This document shows, piece after piece, positions 8,525 through 12,902 of a stretch of 12,902 bases of DNA. A program made the translations under genes and the position numbers. Position 1 is the stretch's first letter; each line of letters opens with the position of its first letter. The notes below the pieces were generated by a model, which saw only the letters and a list, made by a program, of their open reading frames with translations, was not told where the DNA came from and made no database searches. This stretch comes from Larix sibirica (Eukaryota; Streptophyta; Pinopsida; Pinales; Pinaceae): contig NWUY0300108482.1 of assembly GCA_004151065.3 (NCBI GenBank), positions 18,252-31,153 on the forward strand, written 5' to 3'.

Positions 8525-10156
8525 TCATAGAGAAAACCAGTACACTCCCATGTTTTGTAAAACCGACTTAACAAGAATGAGGCGACCCCCACAGGATAAC
8601 CAACGCCATTGCCAATGAAAGATCATCTTATCAAATTTATTAAGGAGCCATTGCCAATCAGTTATATGATAACCATTAGGTTTTAAGAAAAAACCCAGGT
8701 ATCTCATACCAGCAGTAAGCTCTTCTACCATATATGGAAGAAAGGATGTTATGGCTGAGATATGTATCATCTCCATCTTGTGCTGTAAAATTTTTGATTT
8801 ACCATCGTTGATAAGCATACCCGAAGCACGAAAAAACAGTTGGATGATAAGCCACATGTGATGCCACTCTCGGGCCTCAGCGCCCCTAAATAACATAACA
8901 TCGTCTACAATGAATTGGTGGGAGATTGAAATGTGAGGCGATACCTGTAGCCCAGTAATAAGTAAATCATCCTTGGCTCTGTGAAGTAATTTGCTAAAAC
9001 CCTCAATTACTATCAGAAATAGTAATGGTGAGAGGGGACACCCTTGGCGCAATCCCCTAGAACAGTAAATAAAGTCAGAAGGGCATCCATTAATTAATAT
9101 GAAGTAATTGACCAAAGTAGTGCATGCCATGATCCACTTGATAGCAGTCCATGGAATGCTAATCTGAACGAGAGCCAACCTGAGGAAAGACCAGTTCACA
9201 TTGTCATAAGCCCGTGAGAGGTCCAGTTGAAGAATGAGTGCTTGGATACCTTTAGATTTTATAATATGCATAGCCTCCTGAGCCACACCCACAATGTCCA
9301 GTATCTGTCAGTCGTCCAAAAACCCATATTGCTCCAGTGGCAGCCCACGGGAGAGTACAGGTTTGATCCTAACAGCTATAATCTTAGCAATGATTTTGTA
9401 CACCAGGTTGCACAGTGAAATCAGCTGGAAGTCCATGAAAGAGGTAGGCTTGGAGATCTTGGGGATGAGTGTAATAAAGGTAGCATTGAGTGCACCAGCT
9501 ACCTTGCCGCTGATACGAGTTTCTTCCACCATATCCAAGATATCCTACCCCATTATATCAAAGAAAGCCACAAAAAGTTCCGTGGTCCAGCCATCTGGAC
9601 CCGGACTTTTGTCTTTTGCAAACCCATCCAGAACAGATTGAATCTCCTTCAAGGTGACCGGAATAAAAATATCATTGCCCTCCTGCTCCGAAAATAAACG
9701 TGGATAATTGCTCACAACTTTGATTTGCTCCCCAATAGAAGTCCCACCAGGATCTCTGTAATAGTTAGAGAAATGGACTAAGGCCTCACTATGTAGATCA
9801 GGAAGGGCCGATATATTTTCCCCAAAACTACTAACCAAGTTCCATATAGTGTTACCAATACGTCTACTGTTAGCAAATCGGTGAAAAAAATTTGTATTTT
9901 TATCACCCAATGTGACCCATAATGCCCTGCTCTTTAAACGCCAAGAAGCTTCATCACGTTGGAGAATGTGTAGCTTCCTACCCTCCAATGCAATCAGTTT
10001 AGTGCGATTGCCATCCAGGAGTGGGCCTCCCAAGGTAGAGACATTCAGAGCCGAAATTTGGGAATCAATATCTGATAATTCAATTTTTTCAGCCTTTTGA
10101 AGCTCTTTCACCCACTTTTTAACAAACCTTTTAAGAAACCCCAGTTTCTGAATAAG
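8525..10156 (-). pseudogene. LINE-B reverse transcriptase domain
   Basis: A charged linker containing ASWRLKSRALWVTLGDKNTN leads into KDKSPGPDGW, TFITLIPKI and a block reading LISLCNLVYKIIAKII, where relatives have RPISLCN. Then come PLEQYGFLDD, LDLSRAYDNVNW (motif A, catalytic Asp), SRGLRQGCPLSPLLFLIV (motif B), HQFIVDDVMLF (motif C, DD) and MRYLGFFLKPNG. Catalytic residues are all kept. Stops at 9545-9547, 9308-9310 and 8525-8527 interrupt it. The longest intact piece is 8525-9292. The enzyme would reverse-transcribe LINE RNA by target priming. Confidence 0.92.
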
Positions 10157-10984
10157 TCACAGAGATGGAGAGGATATACCATCCCCCCGAAACCTTGACC
10201 AAACAGCACAAACAAGATCCTTGAATTCGACATATTGCAGAAGAGTATGCTCAAACTTGAATGGATAAGGTATCTTAACCACGCCAAAATCCAGCTCCAA
10301 GAGTATCAGAAGGTGGTCCAATAGAGAAGATAGACTCGTCCAAGATCTGTAACTATGCACACGCTGAACCAAATGGTCAACCAACATAAAACGATCCAGT
10401 CATTTAGAGATTTTTTCAGTAGCCTTTCGTCCATTGCACCATGTAGGACCGACCTGAATCGGCACAATATCTATCAAGTCCAAATCTGTAAAGAAGTCAA
10501 AGAAATGCTGGCATAAAGGATCCTTGTGAGCAAATGAACCCCAGGACTCAGTGGATGAAAGTGTAAGATTAAAATCTCCCGCTAAAAGGAGATTTTCGAG
10601 ATCCAAGAGACCAATAGATTTGATAGAATCCCAAAATTGACATCTATCAGTATATGGCCCATAAATATTCATAAAATTTATATGTCCAGTAATACCAATA
10701 ATTTGACCTCGCAAATGAATCCCCAATTTAGTGTTAAATGCCTCAAGACAGAATAGTTTTGGGTCCCATGCAAACAGTAACCCACCCGAATGCCCCACAG
10801 CATCCGTTGAACAAATCACCCAATCAAGTCGGATGCTTTGGAAATAAACCCGCGCCCGAGTGGCCGATACCATAGTCTCTTGTAGAAAAATCATATCAGG
10901 AAGTAAGGAATCTAATAAACCTTTGAGGGCCAATTTTTTCTGAGGGCCCCCAATCCCTCTGATATTATGAGAGAAAAAAATCAT
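10157..10984 (-). pseudogene. LINE-B endonuclease domain
   Basis: This AP-endonuclease-like domain starts with the ORF2 ATG. Motifs: NIRG (Asn7), FLQET (Glu36), HSGGLLFAWD (about 65-74), NIYGPYTDR (106-114), AGDFNL (Asp137, Asn139), TWCN (181-184), K-stop-LDRFMLVD, and LLDH in place of SDH. The Asp and His of that last pair are kept and Ser became Leu. The domain is whole apart from one TGA (10400-10402) inside RLDRF. It would make the nick that primes cDNA synthesis. The linker up to 10157 continues in frame and ends in a second TGA. Confidence 0.9.
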
Positions 10985-11904
10985 CTTTTAACCCTGGCCT
11001 GGGCTTTCATGCCTCTAAGCGCCCGATTTGAATCCATAGAACCTACAGCATAAGATGAAGACTGAGAGATAATGGAAGGAGAACAACCAGTGTTTAGTGG
11101 GTTGCCTTTCCTAGCACTTCGTGTTTTGAGGGGAGAAAATTGCGCAATACCACCCTTTCTTGCACCTTTCAACTGAAAATCTTCGACAGAATCCACCTGA
11201 GAATAAATCTTTGAACTGTCCAGAGTATCGCCCGAAAGTGGAATGTTGGCACAATATGTGATAAGAGGAACTTGTATTTTGACCATCTCAGCGTAAGAGG
11301 GGCTCACACCCCCCAAGTGGGAATCCAACTCCACATGATCAATCGCAGGTGTAGACCCCAACAATGAATCCTCCACCACATTGACAGGAGCTGCTCAAAC
11401 CGGATCCGAAGAAGAGGAAGGGTGCGTGGTTGGACCCAATAGACTGGAAGGTATACCCATATCCAAAGGAACCTTGGAAGGAGAAGAATCATCAGCCATG
11501 AAGTGATCAGTGATAGGGGGCACCGAATTAACGAGTGCAGGAGCAATATTGGTCAAGGCACCCTGTAAATGCTCAGAATGGCCTAGATCCTCATTAGACT
11601 AAACCCCCAGATAGAACACTGGGGGACCACCGATTATGCCCTCGCCAATCCTCTCACCCTTCCCTTCCAACCCGGCTAGGAAGTCCAGATCCACATTAGA
11701 CAAAGAAGAGGTAAAATTTGGGTCCAATCGATTTAACTTACCGATGAGAGTGGAAGGATCCAAACCCTCCAAAGCCAAGGCAGAGGATGAACACGGAATT
11801 GTAGCAGGCCCCTCAATGTCACCATCATAGGTTGTATTACTATCAGAAGACCAAGCCTTAATATCGTCAGACGTGTCCCCCTCTGAGTCGGAACTGAAAT
11901 CTGA

Positions 11905-11946
11905 GCAGTCACGCCACAGGTGACCAACCACCTTGCATTTTGAGCA
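11905..11946 (-). pseudogene. LINE-B ORF1 CCHC zinc knuckle
   Basis: The peptide CSKCKVVGHLWRDC has the spacing Cys-x2-Cys-x4-His-x4-Cys, an intact zinc knuckle as in plant LINE ORF1 and gag proteins. It binds nucleic acid. It sits directly after the DUF4283-like region and before an acidic Ser/Asp-rich stretch. Confidence 0.92.
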
Positions 11947-12049
11947 GCAGAATGGAAGCCCCCAGTAGTCAAGAGTCTGAGTATAGCGTCTTCCACGCCA
12001 CATAATCGTCATTGACTCATATAAACCCAATGACATGTCAACTTGCACC

Positions 12050-12510
12050 AGAACCCGCCCAACTCAACGGTCCCGACCGTTAAAGGTTTCATCATAAATA
12101 TGAAGAAAGCGACCGATATGATTTGCCACAACCACGAAGGCTTCTTTGTTCCACATCTCCATCGGAAAGCCTGGAAGAAGAACCCAGAGGTGTCTAAATC
12201 GGATTTTTCAGTACCCGAATCAAATCCCATGTGCCAATGATTAAGCATAAGACTGCCATTCTCCTGAATCCATGTTTTATCCAGAATCATCGGCACATGA
12301 CACTCCAGTCTAAAGTAAAACATGTACCATCCTTTGCTCAATATGTAGATATCTGGAACATATCCAATGATCTTTTCCCAATGAGTAGATACCCACTGCC
12401 CAATATCCTTCGTATTCATAGCACCATAAGAAAATTTCCCTACCAGAGTTTTAATGGATAGAGCCGCTATACCCTCCAAACCCGTTAAACGGTCCATTAA
12501 CAAGTCGGTC
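12050..12510 (-). pseudogene. LINE-B ORF1 DUF4283-like domain
   Basis: From about 12503 the frame reads MDRLTGLEG...LVGKFSYGAMN, then GWYMFYFRLECHVPMILDKT. After the A5 frameshift at 12204-12208 it continues with FRHLWVLLPGFPMEMWNKEAF and IGRFLHIYDE, ending with VGRVLVQVDMS. This is the pattern of the DUF4283 domain placed just before the zinc knuckle in plant LINE ORF1 proteins. The family is assumed to contribute to RNA binding. The TGA at 12064-12066 replaces a likely Arg. Confidence 0.75.
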
Positions 12511-12877
12511 CCCTGGCCCTGAATGTGGAACTTTCTGTTTTTTCGATTAGATATAGAGCCAGGAAGGACTGAGAGTCGGGTTTGTTAAGTTGAGCCACCG
12601 AAGGTGTAATGACCGGAATAGTCGATCCTTCCTCAAAAGAACGCTGACCATCAGTAACTGGATTGGGTGTTTGGTTCATTTCCTAACCAACCACCGGGTG
12701 AGGCAGTGAGCCTGACCCATTCCCCCGGGATAGACCAGCATTGAGAGCACGTACCGTCCAAATATCACGGTATTCTTCATCAGGTCGAAGAAGACCGGCT
12801 TCTTCCCACCACTCATCAGATTTTTGTCCACTTCCCCTCGAGGTCTCCGCCCCCACATGGTCAATGTGCGGTTCCAT

Positions 12878-12902
12878 ACTCAAGTATACACACTATGTAT
12901 CC
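12878..12902 (-). other. LINE-B 5' UTR, cut by the window edge
   Basis: Only 25 bases upstream of the ORF1 ATG are in the window. They contain a TAG in frame at 12893-12895, which supports the ATG at 12877 as the start. The true 5' end and its target duplication lie outside. Confidence 0.5.

Larger units (their letters stand above)
6894..10984 (-). pseudogene. LINE-B ORF2 (EN-RT-zf-RVT-RNase H), non-functional
   Basis: The start is ATG 10984, immediately followed by the endonuclease block SHNIRGIGG, so the start is natural. One frame runs from 10984 to about 7745 through five stops: TGA 10400-10402, TGA 10157-10159, TAG 9545-9547, TGA 9308-9310 and TGA 8525-8527. A one-base loss near 7740-7746 (apparently in a TGGTTG) then shifts it to the frame ending at 6894. 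The product would be about 1,360 residues, normal for the family. The ATG overlaps the ORF1 stop (ATGA), suggesting reinitiation after ORF1. Four of the five stops are TGA, and context (for example LDD-stop-QILDIV, ISK-stop-LDRF) points to former CGA Arg codons. Restoring function would need several changes, so this copy is dead. Confidence 0.9.
10981..12877 (-). pseudogene. LINE-B ORF1 (DUF4283/zinc-knuckle RNA-binding protein), non-functional
   Basis: The start is ATG 12877 (stop upstream at 12893-12895) and the end is TGA 10983-10981, about 630 residues. The frame changes at A6 (12538-12543) and A5 (12204-12208), both homopolymers. Stops are TAG 12683-12685, TGA 12064-12066, TAG 11599-11601 and TGA 11395-11397. 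Order: a variable N-terminus; a DUF4283-like domain (about 12050-12510, with the block LWVLLPGFPMEMWNKEAF); a CCHC knuckle; an acidic Ser/Asp tract; a long variable region; and a Lys/Arg-rich tail ending AQARVKR. Such proteins bind LINE RNA and form the RNP. The last four bases are shared with the ORF2 start. Confidence 0.85.
6419..12902 (-). mobile_element. LINE-B: nearly full-length plant L1-type non-LTR retrotransposon
   Basis: On the minus strand the order is ORF1 (zinc knuckle), ORF2 (EN, RT, zf-RVT, RNase H), 3' UTR and a poly(A) tail at 6428-6419. That is the complete plant L1 coding layout over more than 6.4 kb. The 5' end lies at or beyond the right window edge: the ORF1 ATG is at 12877 and only 25 bases follow. 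The sequence after the tail (GTGTAGAAGTCCC on the minus strand) should recur beyond 12902 if the copy is bounded by a target duplication. It carries nine in-frame stops and about three frameshifts, so it is younger or less decayed than LINE-A but not autonomous. Confidence 0.92.

Noticed and set aside
9294-9641. 115-residue plus-strand ORF
   Set aside because: It lies antisense to the LINE-B RT frame, whose motifs explain the sequence.
8525-10402. Use of TGA as a sense codon in LINE-B
   Set aside because: TGA recurs at likely Arg positions, but TAG and frameshifts also occur and plants have no such code. CpG decay is simpler.

Overview
The window looks like repeat-rich plant nuclear DNA. The sequence shows two degenerate non-LTR retrotransposons of the plant L1 type, both on the minus strand. 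Each has an endonuclease (EN), a reverse transcriptase (RT), a zf-RVT-like zinc region and a C-terminal RNase H. The second also has a first ORF with a DUF4283-like domain and a CCHC zinc knuckle. L1 elements with this RNase H, and ORF1 proteins of this build, are known from land plants. Two TEs packed this closely suggest a large genome. A gymnosperm is my guess from the wording of the RT and RNase H motifs, and it is weak. I see no intact host gene, tRNA, rRNA or CRISPR array.

Layout, left to right. 1-193 resembles part of a Copia-type LTR on the minus strand. 194-827 is unassigned. 828-1535 (minus) is a 236-codon reading frame with only two internal stops, of unknown origin. It lies directly downstream of LINE-A and could be an endogenous viral or host gene fragment. 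1539-1851 is unresolved and may be the LINE-A 3' region. 1852-6056 is LINE-A: an ORF2 cut off at its 5' end inside the endonuclease, with about twenty in-frame stops but only two frameshifts. 6057-6418 is AT-rich and LTR-like. 6419-12902 is LINE-B, nearly complete: a 10-base poly(A) tail, a 3' UTR, ORF2 (10984 down to 6894) and ORF1 (12877 down to 10981). Its 5' UTR is cut by the window edge.

How the parts would have worked: LINE-B ORF1 would bind RNA (zinc knuckle, basic tail). ORF2 would nick the target (EN), prime cDNA synthesis at the nick (RT) and degrade template RNA (RNase H). In LINE-B the ORF1 stop and the ORF2 start share the bases ATGA, which suggests coupled translation of ORF2. 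All these frames are now broken, so neither element can be autonomous. The most interesting items are the ATGA junction, the retained catalytic residues of RNase H in both elements, the different kinds of stop codon in the two copies, and the unidentified reading frame next to LINE-A. I found no convincing new biological system.
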